Source: Sphaerotilus hippei
Lineage (GTDB): Bacteria; Pseudomonadota; Gammaproteobacteria; Burkholderiales; Burkholderiaceae_C
Direction of reading: 5' to 3'
NCBI RefSeq assembly: GCF_003201595.1
Contig: NZ_QJJS01000001.1
Span: 370,015 to 434,014, forward strand
DNA: 64,000 nt
Every line of letters starts with the position of its first letter. Within the stretch, counting starts at the first letter, position 1. Below, piece by piece: positions 44,514 through 55,171 of this stretch. The notes below the pieces were generated by a model. It worked only from the letters and a program-made list of their open reading frames with translations, was not told the origin of the DNA and made no database searches. The position numbers and the translations under genes were made by a program.

Positions 44514-45962
44514 ATGCCTGCTGCAGCCCACCCCCACCCGGAGACGCTCTACCTCCAGATCGCGGACCGCATCGCCCAGTCGATCCGTGCCGGCACGCTG
44601 ACCCGGGGCAAGCGCATCCCGTCGGTGCGCGAGCTGGCCGGCCAGCAGGGGGTCTCGCCGTCCACGGTGGTGCAGGCCTATCGGGCGCTCGAGGACGCCC
44701 GCCTGATCGAGGCGCGGCCCCGCTCGGGCTATTTCGTCGCCGCGCGGTCGACCCGCCTGCCCGAGCCCGAGCCTTCGCTGCCCCCGGCGCGTTCGATGCC
44801 GGTCGACGTCAGCTCGCTGGGCGAGCAGGTCATGCGCCTGGCGATGGATCCGGACTACGTCTCCTTCGGCGCCGCCTGCCCGAGTGGCGAGCTGTTCGCG
44901 CAGGAGCGCGTGCGGCGTGCGGTCAGCCGGGCGGCGCAGCGCCACCGCACCTCGCTGACCCGCTACCCGCTCGGTCCTGGCAACGAGAGCCTGCGCCGCG
45001 CCATCGCCCGCCACGCGCTGGGCATGGGCTGCCAGCTCGACGCCCGCGACGTGCTCGTCACCAACGGCTGCCTCGAGTCCATCAGCCTGTGCCTGCGCGC
45101 CGTGACCCAGCCTGGGGATGTCGTGGCGCTGGAGTCGCCGACCTATTTCGGCTTCCTCGAGATCCTCGAGAGCATGAACCTGCGTGCGCTGGAGATCCCC
45201 ACCCATCCCCGCACCGGCATCTCGCTCGACGCGCTGCAGCTGGCCTTCGACACCCAGCCCGTCAAGGCCGTGCTGGCCGTGCCCACGCTGTCCAACCCGA
45301 TGGGGTCCTGCCTGCCGCTGGCCGACCGCCGCCGGCTGGCTCAGATGCTGAGCCAGAAGGGCATCCCGCTGATCGAGGACGTGCTCTACAACGACCTGGC
45401 CGAACAGGACGACAAGCGCCGCGCGGTCAAGTCCTTCGACACCACCGGCCACGTGATGATCTGCGGCTCCTTCTCCAAGACCGTCGCGCCCGGCATCCGG
45501 CTGGGCTGGGTCGAGGCCGGCCGCTGGGCGCCGCAGGTGCGCCGCCTCAAGGCCGTGCACGCGGGCAGCCACACCGAACTGCTCGAGCTGGCCATGGCCG
45601 ACCTGCTCACCCAGCCCGGCAACGGCTCGCAGTACCGCCAGCTGCGCGCCACCATCGCCGCCCGGGTCGACGAGGCCCGCGGCCTGATCTCCGAGAGCTT
45701 CCCCCGCGGCACCCGCGTCACCGATCCCGCCGGGGGGTTCATCCTGTGGGTCGAGCTGCCCGGCGGCCTCGACTCGATGGCGCTCTACCGTGCCTGCTTG
45801 GACGAGCGGATCTGCATCGCCCCGGGCACCATGTTCAGCGCCACCGACCGCTACCGCCACTGCATCCGCCTGGGCGTGGGCGGTCGCTGGGACGACGCGC
45901 AGCGCGCCGGCCTGCGCCGCATCGGCGCGATCGCCCGCGGGCTGATCCAGGAAGCGGCCTGA
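44514..45962 (+). CDS. MocR-type regulator (GntR HTH + aminotransferase)
   Basis: 482 residues. An N-terminal GntR winged helix (residues ~10-75: LYLQIADRIAQSIRAGTL, SVRELAGQQGVSPSTVVQAY) is joined to a fold-type I aminotransferase domain (~100-480). The PLP lysine is in CGSFSKTVAPGIRLGW near residue 322, and VPTLSNPMG and YNDLAEQD are the other cofactor loops. MocR proteins sense a PLP-linked or amine ligand and control nearby genes. Start ATG 44514; the frame is open far upstream but the GntR domain starts here. Operator-like repeats lie directly before it. A cupin gene follows 62 bp later and a DUF2917 gene is divergent; these are the likely targets. Confidence 0.9.
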   Translation: MPAAAHPHPETLYLQIADRIAQSIRAGTLTRGKRIPSVRELAGQQGVSPSTVVQAYRALEDARLIEARPRSGYFVAARSTRLPEPEPSLPPARSMPVDVSSLGEQVMRLAMDPDYVSFGAACPSGELFAQERVRRAVSRAAQRHRTSLTRYPLGPGNESLRRAIARHALGMGCQLDARDVLVTNGCLESISLCLRAVTQPGDVVALESPTYFGFLEILESMNLRALEIPTHPRTGISLDALQLAFDTQPVKAVLAVPTLSNPMGSCLPLADRRRLAQMLSQKGIPLIEDVLYNDLAEQDDKRRAVKSFDTTGHVMICGSFSKTVAPGIRLGWVEAGRWAPQVRRLKAVHAGSHTELLELAMADLLTQPGNGSQYRQLRATIAARVDEARGLISESFPRGTRVTDPAGGFILWVELPGGLDSMALYRACLDERICIAPGTMFSATDRYRHCIRLGVGGRWDDAQRAGLRRIGAIARGLIQEAA

Positions 45963-46024
45963 ACGGGCCGGGAACGCTCCATGCATCGGTGCCAGCACCC
46001 TGTCACTGTTCACTGGAGGCTGCC

Positions 46025-46465
46025 ATGCCCGACGATGTTGGTGAGATCGCCAGCGATACGCTCTTTTCCCATGTGAAGCCGATGGATACGGTGTTCCGCG
46101 GCGACGGGCTGAGGGATTTTTTCCTCTACCGCGACCTGGGCATCGCCGAGGCCACCAAGGGGCGGGTCATCGCCCAGCTCGTGATCGCGCACAACGCACC
46201 GGAGAAAGGCACCGGCTGGCACCGTCACGAGGCGGATTTCCACCTCGTCGTGATGCTGCGCGGCTGGGCCCGGTTCATGTACGAGGACCAGGAGACGCTG
46301 GTCAGCGCGGGCGACGTGGTGCACCAGCGCCCGGGCATCCGCCATTACCTGTTCGACTACTCGCCCGACATGGAGTACCTGGAGATCGTCGGCCCGGCCG
46401 ACTTCAAGTCCATCGACGTCGATCCGGTCTGCGAGATCCCGGCGGCCAGGGGCTGGGGGACCTGA
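46025..46465 (+). CDS. Cupin-domain protein
   Basis: 146 residues. A single cupin barrel: GTGWHRHEADFHLVVMLRGWARF holds the first metal motif (two His and Glu), and GDVVHQRPGIRHYLFDYSPDMEYLEIVGP the second (His). It probably binds one metal and could be a small-molecule sensor or a dioxygenase-like protein; no reaction can be named. GGAGG at 46015-46019 supports ATG 46025. It lies 62 bp after the MocR gene and may be part of its regulon. Confidence 0.85.
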   Translation: MPDDVGEIASDTLFSHVKPMDTVFRGDGLRDFFLYRDLGIAEATKGRVIAQLVIAHNAPEKGTGWHRHEADFHLVVMLRGWARFMYEDQETLVSAGDVVHQRPGIRHYLFDYSPDMEYLEIVGPADFKSIDVDPVCEIPAARGWGT

Positions 46466-46477
46466 GTCCCCCGGGCT

Positions 46478-47464
46478 TCACTGCGGCTGGAAGCCGCTGG
46501 TCCGGATGACACGCGCCCAGACCTCGCGGTAGGCCTTCTCGCGGGCGGCCAGCTGCGGGCCGCTCATCAGCCCCACGCTCAGGCCCATGGCCGTCAGGCG
46601 CTCGTGCACGTCACGCTGCGCGATCACCTTGCCCAGCGCCGCGGTGAAACGCTCGGTCGTGGCCGCGGCCGTGCCGGCGGGGGCGAAGAGGCCGTAGTAG
46701 GGCACGTCCTCGAAGCCGCTCAGGCCCAGCTCGGCGAAGGTCGGCACCTCGGGCATCGCCGCCTGGCGGCTGGCGCCCAGCACCGCGACCACGCGGATCT
46801 TGCCGTGGCGGTGGTTCTCGATGAAGTCGGGGATCGAGCCCACGCCGGCGCCGATCTGGTTGCCCAGCATGTCGTTCATCATCGGCGCGCTGCCGCGGTA
46901 GGGCGCGGCGATCAGGTCGAGCTGGTACTTCTCGCCGATCACCTTGACCAGGAACTCGGGCACCGAGGCCGGCGCCGGCACGCCGACCGCTCCCTGGCCG
47001 GCCCCGCGCGTCTTCACCCAGTTCACGTACTCGGCCACGCTGCGCGCCGGCGTGCCGCCGGAGACCGCCAGCGCGTTGACGAAGGTGGCGAAGCCCGCGA
47101 CCGGCACGAAGTCCTTCGCCGGATCGAACCCCGGGTTCTTCACCACCAGTGGCAGGATGGTGATGGTGTGGTCGTGCGACAGGAAGAAGGTGCTGCCGTC
47201 GGCCGGCGCCGCCTTGAGCGCCTGTGCGGCCAGCTGGCCACCGGCCCCGGGCTTGTTCTCGACGATCACCGGCGTGCCCAGCTCACCCTGCAGGCGCTCG
47301 GCCAGCGTGCGGGCGATGGCGTCGGTGCCACCCCCGGCCGGAAAACCGACCAGCAGCCGGATCGGCTTGCCGGTGTCGGCGCTGGCGAGACCACCGGCCA
47401 GCAGGGCGGCGGCGCCCAGCGCGAGGGCGTGGCGGCGGGTGCGACAGAAAGCGCGACGGAGCAT
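46478..47464 (-). CDS. Bug/TctC-family periplasmic binding protein
   Basis: 328 residues. Signal peptide (RRHALALGAAALLAGGLASA), then the Bug pattern: KPIRLLVGFPAGGGTDAIAR, VENKPGAGGQLAAQAL, TITILPLV, and APYRGSAPMMNDMLGNQI near residue 185. These proteins bind carboxylates and similar small molecules in the periplasm, sometimes for a TctAB transporter, which is absent here, so it is an orphan as is common in Burkholderiales. AGGAGA 10 bp ahead supports ATG 47464. Ligand unknown. Confidence 0.93.
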   Translation of the reverse strand: MLRRAFCRTRRHALALGAAALLAGGLASADTGKPIRLLVGFPAGGGTDAIARTLAERLQGELGTPVIVENKPGAGGQLAAQALKAAPADGSTFFLSHDHTITILPLVVKNPGFDPAKDFVPVAGFATFVNALAVSGGTPARSVAEYVNWVKTRGAGQGAVGVPAPASVPEFLVKVIGEKYQLDLIAAPYRGSAPMMNDMLGNQIGAGVGSIPDFIENHRHGKIRVVAVLGASRQAAMPEVPTFAELGLSGFEDVPYYGLFAPAGTAAATTERFTAALGKVIAQRDVHERLTAMGLSVGLMSGPQLAAREKAYREVWARVIRTSGFQPQ

Positions 47465-47523
47465 GGGTCAGGTTCTCCTGGGCCGTTGCAGCCCGTGTGT
47501 CCAAGGAGGCAGAGGCTCCGATC

Positions 47524-48960
47524 TTAGGGCGAACCCGCCCCCGCGGGCGGGCCGCCGACGGCGCCGATGCCGCTCGTGTCGCCGGCCGGGTACCTGGACC
47601 TCAAGCGCCGGGCCTGCTCCTGTCCCAGCCGCCGCATGCCCTCGCTCAGGCCGTGCGCCTCGGTCACCCGCAGCCAGAAGGCGGTGGCCCATCGTGCGGC
47701 CCGCTCGGCATCCTCGCGCTCCTGCGGCAGTGGCGGTGGCGGCTCGCCAGCTTCCAGCGGCGGCACCTCTCCCCCCGCCAGCGGCGCATACCGCATCGGC
47801 AGCATGTCGTAGACCGGCGCCAGCCGCAGCCGTCCGCCTTCGGGCATGAAGCTGAGGTTGCCGGTGTGCATGTCGGTGTTGGCGATGAAGCGGCCGAACC
47901 AGTGCAGGCGGGTGATGCGGATGGCGTCGTCGGGGCTGAGCCAGCCCAGGGCGACGAGGGCGCGGGCCAGGCGGGGCCAGTGGCTGTGGCCCTGGCCGAG
48001 GACTTCGGCGTCGAGCGCGGCCAGGCTGACCACTGGGCGGCGTCCGCGCGGGCCGTGGCGGTCGAAGCGTTCGGACTCCAGGAAAGTGCGCCCGCCGTGG
48101 CGCAGCAGCCGCGAGCGGGCCACGGGCAGGTCGGACACTTCGGCCAGGGTCTGCAGGGCCAGGTGCTCGCCGTGCAGCAGGTCGGCCCAGCGGCGCACGG
48201 CGGGGGAGTCGTCCGCGCCGGAAAACTTGACGATGACTTCGGGCGTGTCCGCTCCGGCCAGCGTGCGCCTGGCGGTGAACTTGGGGAATTCGCCCGCGGC
48301 GCTGGAGCCGGCCACGCCGGTGGCGACAGCGGCCTCGGCCAGCGCGGCATAGGCCGGCGCCGCATCGGCTTCGGCGATCAGGTCGGCGTCCCGCACCTGG
48401 GCCAGCCAGCGGCGCAGGGCCGCTTCGCCCACGATCAGGTCGCCGGGGGCGTCGTGGCCGGCGCGGGTGAGGGCCCAGAGGTGGTCGTCGTCGGACCAGT
48501 CGCGCACGTCGGCCGGCAGGGCCAGGTCGTCGTGGTGGCGCCGGGCGAACTGCCGGCCCATGTAGCCCTGGAAGCGCAGGTCCTGCAGCGGGTAGGGCAG
48601 GCCGCTCCACCAGCCGTCGCGCGCCTCGGGTGGAGCGGGCCACAGCGCCTCGTCGAGCGCCCAGCAGCTGCCCTCAGGCTCGGTCAGGTGCAGCACGCCG
48701 GCCGCATGCACGCCACCTTCAGCGTCCACGCGATGGACCGGCACACCGCCCGCATCGCCCCGCAAGCCACGCCGAACGGCATACCGGCGCCGGCGTGCCG
48801 CGCCGGAGGCCACCAGTGCGTCCGCCTGCTCGTCGAGCATGCGCAGCAAGGTGGCGCGGGAGACAGACAGGGCCTCGGCCAGCGCAGCCGCCGCGCTCGG
48901 GCCTTGACGGCGCAGGACGGCCAGCAGGCGCTGGCGGGCTTCGATGTGGCTGGGGCGCAT
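47524..48960 (-). CDS. HipA-family kinase-like protein, YjjJ type
   Basis: 478 residues. An N-terminal winged helix (residues ~1-62, ALAEALSVSRATLLRMLDE) is joined to a HipA-like kinase fold: GEFPKFTARR (P-loop-like segment), VIVKFSGADD with a conserved Lys, the catalytic loop FIANTDMHTGNLSFM and the PVYDMLPMRYAP metal segment. YjjJ proteins carry their own DNA-binding domain and need no separate HipB; none is present. They can be toxic when overproduced in E. coli; the target is unknown. Two 13-bp repeats upstream look like autoregulatory sites. Confidence 0.88.
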   Translation of the reverse strand: MRPSHIEARQRLLAVLRRQGPSAAAALAEALSVSRATLLRMLDEQADALVASGAARRRRYAVRRGLRGDAGGVPVHRVDAEGGVHAAGVLHLTEPEGSCWALDEALWPAPPEARDGWWSGLPYPLQDLRFQGYMGRQFARRHHDDLALPADVRDWSDDDHLWALTRAGHDAPGDLIVGEAALRRWLAQVRDADLIAEADAAPAYAALAEAAVATGVAGSSAAGEFPKFTARRTLAGADTPEVIVKFSGADDSPAVRRWADLLHGEHLALQTLAEVSDLPVARSRLLRHGGRTFLESERFDRHGPRGRRPVVSLAALDAEVLGQGHSHWPRLARALVALGWLSPDDAIRITRLHWFGRFIANTDMHTGNLSFMPEGGRLRLAPVYDMLPMRYAPLAGGEVPPLEAGEPPPPLPQEREDAERAARWATAFWLRVTEAHGLSEGMRRLGQEQARRLRSRYPAGDTSGIGAVGGPPAGAGSP

Positions 48961-48962
48961 GG

Positions 48963-49064
48963 GTTTTGAGGAGATCCTGACACCTCACATTAACTAAAAA
49001 TCCCTTTTTTGTCAGTCACTTGAGTGCATCGATCGGCATGAGCCGATCAGAGTTTTGAGGAGAT
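48963..49064. promoter_or_regulatory. Direct repeats and palindrome upstream of the HipA/YjjJ gene
   Basis: GTTTTGAGGAGAT occurs at 48963-48975, just before the start codon, and again at 49052-49064, 89 bp apart. A perfect palindrome GATCGGC-ATGA-GCCGATC lies between them at 49031-49048, beside an AT-rich stretch (48990-49010) that may hold the promoter. The layout suggests repression by the protein's own winged helix with DNA looping. Confidence 0.5.
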
Positions 49065-49071
49065 TTTTTCT

Positions 49072-49327
49072 TCACTCCCACACCCGATGTGCCCAGAAAC
49101 TCTCCTCGTCGCGGATCCGCCGATACCGCTCGTCCGGGCTCAGGCCGGTGAGGCGGCGGGTTTCGCGGCCCAGTTGGGCGAGTCGGTCTGTTGCTGGGCG
49201 TGGCCCTGGGCAGCGAAGCAGGCCTGTTCGGCCCGGCCCAGGCCGGACCAGCGCTTGATGCGGCGCTCCACCTGGCGCAGGCCGGCGGCGCCGGAGCGCA
49301 GGGCCCGGCACCGCCGATCCGCCGCGC
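49072..49327 (-). pseudogene. Remnant of an AraC-family regulator
   Basis: On the minus strand one frame reads LRQVERRIKRWSGL, typical of the first helix-turn-helix of AraC-type regulators (RQVERRFK-WTGL), and a different frame about 75 bp later reads LGRETRRLTGLSPDERYRRI to the stop at 49072, typical of the last helix and C-terminus. The two are out of frame, the stretch between is too short, and the N-terminal sensor half is missing (the next gene ends at 49328). This is most simply a deleted and frameshifted regulator. Confidence 0.55.
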
Positions 49328-50632
<1,305 letters not shown>

Positions 50633-50864
50633 GGCGGGGACCAGCGTCGTTGATCGGGAGGCATGCCGGCTGCGGGATCGAAGCCGGCCTCACCCCGCTA
50701 TTGTCGCCGCCCCGGATCCGTGGGGGTGATGGGCGATGCCCGGGGTGCGCAGGGCCTTGGTCGTACCGTGACCGGATGGTGAATGCGTACACACCTGGGG
50801 TGTCTGTGCGTCCCGCTTTGGAACAGAATGCCCCTCTGATCGACGGTCCTGCCAGGGGAATCGG

Positions 50865-52637
50865 ATGTTGTTGACCAACGTGCTGGACGCGCTGCCCATT
50901 CCCGTGGCGATGCTGGACCGTGAGGGGCGCATCCTGCGTGTCAACCAGCGCCTGCTGGACGTCAGCCGCTGGGGGGCCGACGAGCTGGTCGGCCAGCGGG
51001 TGCTGGACGTCTCGCGCGACTTCGGCGGTCCGATCCACCAGCATGTGCAGACCGTCTGCCGCAGTGGCGAGGCCCTGCGCGGCCAGGTCCTGAGCGGGGC
51101 CATCACCCGCGACCCGGGCCTGCGGCGCACCTGGCACGTCGATTTCAGCCCGCTGCACGACGACCATGGCGAACTGGCGGCCGTGCTGATGGTGATGCAG
51201 GAGGTGACCGAGCAGCTGGCCCGCGAGCAGGCCCTGACCGACAACCTGGCGCACCTGCGCCGGGTGCTCGACAGCCTGTTCGCCTTCGTGGGCGTGCTGC
51301 AGCCCGACGGCACGCTGATCGAGGCCAACCGGGCGCCGCTGCAGGCGGCCGGGCTGACCTGGGACGACGTCGTCGGTCGCAAGTTCTGGGACTGCCACTG
51401 GTGGTCGCACGACGCCGGGGTCAGCGAGCGCTGCCGCGACAGCGTCCGGCGCGCGGCGGCCGGCGAGACCGTGCGCTTCGACGTCCCGGTGCGCATGGCC
51501 GGCGGCGAGCTGATGGAGATCGACTACATGATCGCGCCGATGTGCGACGAGCAGGGGCGCATCACGCACCTGATTCCCTCCGGTGCCGACATCACCGCGC
51601 GGCTGCGCACCGAGCAGGGCCTGCTGCGCAGCGAGCGGCGCTTCCGCGAGCTGTTCGAGTCGGTGCCCGAGGGGCTGGCGGTCGTCGACGAGCAGGGCAT
51701 CATCGTGCAAGTCAACGCCCACATGGAGCGGCTGTGCGGCAGCTCGCGCCAGGAGCTGGAGGGCAGCCCGGTGCACCGCCTGATCCCGGCGCGTTTCGCC
51801 GCGGCGCATTCCGCCCACATGGCGGGTTACTGGACCCGGCCGACGCCGCGCCAGATGGGCGAGCGCATCCTGTGGCTGCAGCGCCGCGACGGCAGCGAGC
51901 TGCCGGTCGAGGCGGGGCTGACGCCGGTGCCGTCGGCCTCCGGCCGCCAGGTGCTGGTGACGCTGACCGACTGCTCGCAGCGCGAGGCGGCCAAGGCGCA
52001 GATCGAGGGCGCGCTCAAGGAGAAGACCGTGCTGCTCAACGAGGTGCACCACCGTGTCAAGAACAACCTGCAGGTGGTCTCCAGCCTGCTGAGCCTGCAG
52101 CTGCGCACCGTGCCGGCCGAGGTCCGCCAGCCGCTGTCGGCGGCACAGGGCCGGGTCCGCGCGATGGCGCTGATCCACCAGCTGCTCTACGAGGGCAAGG
52201 ACTACGCGCAGATCGACCTCACGCTCTACGTGCAGAAGCTGCTGCGGCTGCTGCGCGAGAGCCATGTGCCGGCCGGGGCGCCCATCGAGCTGGTGGCCAC
52301 GATGGATCCCGTGCCCATCTGGCTGGACCTGCCGCGGGCCGTGCCGTGCGGCCTGCTGATCAACGAGCTGGTGACCAATGCGCTGAAACATGCGTTTCCG
52401 GAGACCCGTCGTGGCCAGGTCGGCGTGGTGCTGGCGTCCACCGGCGCCCGCGCCCGCCTGGTCGTGCGCGACGACGGCGTGGGCCTGCCGCCCGAGGTGC
52501 GGTTCGAGGATCACCACAGCAGCCTCGGGCTGCAGCTGGTGCCGCTGCTGGCCGAACAGCTGGGCGCCAGCGTGACGCTCCATCGTGAGGCGGGCTGCAG
52601 TTTCGAGTTCGAGTTTGCGGTGCAGGAGGCGACATGA
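50865..52637 (+). CDS. PAS-domain sensor kinase (HisKA_2 type)
   Basis: 590 residues, no membrane segments. Three PAS domains (~1-125, 130-250, 255-375) are followed by a HisKA_2 dimerisation domain with the motif LNEVHHRVKNNLQVVSSLL (His ~395) and a HATPase_c domain (LINELVTNALKHAFP, RDDGVGLPPE, LGLQLVPLLAEQL). A cytoplasmic sensor, perhaps of redox state, light or a small ligand; no cofactor motif could be assigned. ATG 50865 follows AGGGGAA. The 4-bp overlap with the next gene, a REC-GGDEF-EAL protein, makes that its partner. Confidence 0.92.
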   Translation: MLLTNVLDALPIPVAMLDREGRILRVNQRLLDVSRWGADELVGQRVLDVSRDFGGPIHQHVQTVCRSGEALRGQVLSGAITRDPGLRRTWHVDFSPLHDDHGELAAVLMVMQEVTEQLAREQALTDNLAHLRRVLDSLFAFVGVLQPDGTLIEANRAPLQAAGLTWDDVVGRKFWDCHWWSHDAGVSERCRDSVRRAAAGETVRFDVPVRMAGGELMEIDYMIAPMCDEQGRITHLIPSGADITARLRTEQGLLRSERRFRELFESVPEGLAVVDEQGIIVQVNAHMERLCGSSRQELEGSPVHRLIPARFAAAHSAHMAGYWTRPTPRQMGERILWLQRRDGSELPVEAGLTPVPSASGRQVLVTLTDCSQREAAKAQIEGALKEKTVLLNEVHHRVKNNLQVVSSLLSLQLRTVPAEVRQPLSAAQGRVRAMALIHQLLYEGKDYAQIDLTLYVQKLLRLLRESHVPAGAPIELVATMDPVPIWLDLPRAVPCGLLINELVTNALKHAFPETRRGQVGVVLASTGARARLVVRDDGVGLPPEVRFEDHHSSLGLQLVPLLAEQLGASVTLHREAGCSFEFEFAVQEAT

Positions 52638-55063
52638 ATTTCCTCGACATCCTGATCGTGGAAGACGAGCGGGTGGTGGCGCTGGACCTGAAGTTCAGCT
52701 TGGTCGGACTGGGCCACCGGGTCGTCGGCCTGGCGGCCCGGGGCGAGGACGCCATCCGGCTGGCCCACCAGCACCGGCCCGACCTGGTGCTGATGGACAT
52801 CCACCTCGACGGGGCGATGCGGGGCACCGAGGCGGCCCGGCTGATCCGCGAGCAGCTGGGCATCCCGGTGGTGTTCCTGACCGCGTTCGCCGAGGACGAC
52901 ACCCTGCTCGAGGCGGCCGCGGCGGCGCCCTACGGCTACCTGCTCAAGCCCTTCGAGCTGCGCGAGCTGCAGGCGGCGATGACGATGGCGTTCGCGCGCC
53001 GCTCGGCCGAGCGTGGGGTCGAGGTGGCTCAGCGCCGCCTGAGCCTGGCGCTCGAGGCGGCCGAGCTCGGGGTCTGGGAGTGGTCCGATGCGGACCGGGG
53101 CTTCCATGTCGACGGCCGCACCGAGTCCATCCTCGGCGGCCTGCCCCGCACCTTCGTCGAGGCGCGCGAGGCTTTCCTCTCGCGCATCGATCCGGCCGAC
53201 CGGCCCGCGGTCAGCGAGCTGCTGGCGCACGGCAGCGCGATCAGCCGGGTGGTGGCGGCCCGCGCGCCCGACGGCCGGCCGCTGTGGCTGGAGCTGCATG
53301 CCCGCCACTTCGGCGGCGATGGCGCGGGCGGCGGTGCCCGGGTGATCGGGGTCATCCAGGACGTGACGCAGCGCCGCGAGATGGAGGACCGCCTGCGCCA
53401 GGCGAGCGTGGTCTTCCGCACCAGCGCCGAGGGCATCCTGATCCTCGACGAGGCCCGCCTGATCGTGGCGGCCAACGCGGCGTTCTGCCGCCTGAGCGGC
53501 TACACGATGGACGAGGTGCTGGGCAACGATGCCGACGAGCTGCTGCATGCCAGGCGGCAGAGCGACCAGTTCTTCAGCCACCTGTCGGAGAGCAGCGAGC
53601 ACCACTGGCACGGCGAGGTCGCCTGCCGCCGCAAGGACGGCGAGGTGTTCCCGGTCTGGGAGCATGTCTGCGCGGTGCACGACGACGAGGCCCGCCTGAC
53701 GCACTACGTGCTGGCCATCACCGACATCAGCGCGATCCGGGCTGCCGAGGCCCAGATGCGCCACATGGCCTACCACGACGCGCTGACCGGCCTGGGCAAC
53801 CGCCACATGCTCGAGGAGCGCCTGGACATCGAGCTGCAGCGGGCACGGCGCAGCCGCCACCTGCTGGCGCTGCTGTTCATCGACCTCGACGGCTTCAAGG
53901 TCATCAACGACACGCTGGGCCACGCCACCGGCGACCGGCTGATCCAGGTGATCGCCGGGCGGCTGTCGGCGGCGATCCGCCGCACCGACGTGGCCGTGCG
54001 GCTGGGCGGGGACGAGTTCGTCGTCATTGCACCCGACATCGACCGGCCCGAGGATTGTGCGGTCCTGGCGCGCAAGCTGCTCGTCGAGATCGCCCAGCCG
54101 GTGCAGTTGGGCGCTGACATGGTGAGCCTGACGGCCAGCATCGGCATCGCGCTGCACCCCGACCACGCCGACAGCGTGGCCGACCTGATCATGGAGGCGG
54201 ACTCGGCGATGTACGCCGCCAAGGCCCAGGGGCGCAACGCCTACCGCTTCTTCTCGGCCGAGATGAGCAGCCGCGCCCGCGAGCGCCTGCTGATCGAGCA
54301 GGGCCTGCGCCGCGCGCTGCAGACCGACGAGCTGGTGCTGCACTGGCAGCCGGTGGTCGACCTGAACGGCGGGCTCACGGTCGGGCTGGAGGTGCTGGTG
54401 CGCTGGCAGCACCCCGAGCTCGGGCTGATCCTGCCGGCCCGCTTCATCCCGATCGCCGAGGAGAGCGGCCTGATCCAGGCGCTCGGGCGCTGGGTGCTGA
54501 TGACGGCCTGCCGCCAGGCCCGCCTCTGGCGTGACCAGGGCGGACCGCGCCTGCGCATCGCGATCAATGTCTCGGTCTGCCAGTTCGCCGACGAGGGCTT
54601 CGAGAGCGGCGTGCGCCAGGCCCTGCAGGACAGCGGGCTCGATCCGGCCAGCCTCGAGCTGGAGATCACCGAGTCCGTGCTGCAGCGGCCCGAGCAGAAC
54701 CAGCCGGTGCTCGAGCGCCTGCGGGCGCTGGGCGTGAACATCGCGATCGACGACTTCGGCACCGGCTACTCGTCGCTGGCCCTGCTGCGCCAGCTGCCGG
54801 TGGACCGCATCAAGATCGACAAGTCCTTCGTCGACGACCTGGCCGACGACCCGCACGCCACCGCGATCACCGGCGCGATCGTGGGGCTGGCGCAGACCCT
54901 CGGTTATGCGCTGACGGCCGAGGGCGTGGAGACGGCGGTCCAGCGCGAACGCCTGCGCTCGATGGGCTGCGACGACGCGCAGGGCTGGCTCTACAGCCGG
55001 GCGCTGCCGGTCGATCAGGTGCCGGCCTGGCTGGCCGGCCAGGCGGCGGTGCTGGTCGGCTGA
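52634..55063 (+). CDS. REC-PAS-PAS-GGDEF-EAL response regulator
   Basis: 809 residues. Receiver (D55 in LVLMDIHLDGAMRG), two PAS domains (~130-255 and 257-375), GGDEF domain with an intact RLGGDEFVV active site and the DALTGLGNR start (~380-540), and EAL domain (~550-800) whose signature reads EVL in place of EAL (GLEVLVRWQHP), followed by intact NVSVCQF, ITESVL, DDFGTGYSS and KIDKSFV. EVL variants can still be active, so both c-di-GMP synthesis and breakdown are possible. It overlaps the sensor kinase by 4 bp; phosphorylation would set the balance. Confidence 0.93.
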   Translation: MNFLDILIVEDERVVALDLKFSLVGLGHRVVGLAARGEDAIRLAHQHRPDLVLMDIHLDGAMRGTEAARLIREQLGIPVVFLTAFAEDDTLLEAAAAAPYGYLLKPFELRELQAAMTMAFARRSAERGVEVAQRRLSLALEAAELGVWEWSDADRGFHVDGRTESILGGLPRTFVEAREAFLSRIDPADRPAVSELLAHGSAISRVVAARAPDGRPLWLELHARHFGGDGAGGGARVIGVIQDVTQRREMEDRLRQASVVFRTSAEGILILDEARLIVAANAAFCRLSGYTMDEVLGNDADELLHARRQSDQFFSHLSESSEHHWHGEVACRRKDGEVFPVWEHVCAVHDDEARLTHYVLAITDISAIRAAEAQMRHMAYHDALTGLGNRHMLEERLDIELQRARRSRHLLALLFIDLDGFKVINDTLGHATGDRLIQVIAGRLSAAIRRTDVAVRLGGDEFVVIAPDIDRPEDCAVLARKLLVEIAQPVQLGADMVSLTASIGIALHPDHADSVADLIMEADSAMYAAKAQGRNAYRFFSAEMSSRARERLLIEQGLRRALQTDELVLHWQPVVDLNGGLTVGLEVLVRWQHPELGLILPARFIPIAEESGLIQALGRWVLMTACRQARLWRDQGGPRLRIAINVSVCQFADEGFESGVRQALQDSGLDPASLELEITESVLQRPEQNQPVLERLRALGVNIAIDDFGTGYSSLALLRQLPVDRIKIDKSFVDDLADDPHATAITGAIVGLAQTLGYALTAEGVETAVQRERLRSMGCDDAQGWLYSRALPVDQVPAWLAGQAAVLVG

Positions 55064-55171
55064 GCGCGGGCGCGGTGGGCCCGCTTGCCGTCGATCAATG
55101 CGGGTCGCCGTGGCGGTGCCGTGGCGGGCCCGGACCCTTGATCTGTCGCGCCAGCCGCGCATGATGGCGCG

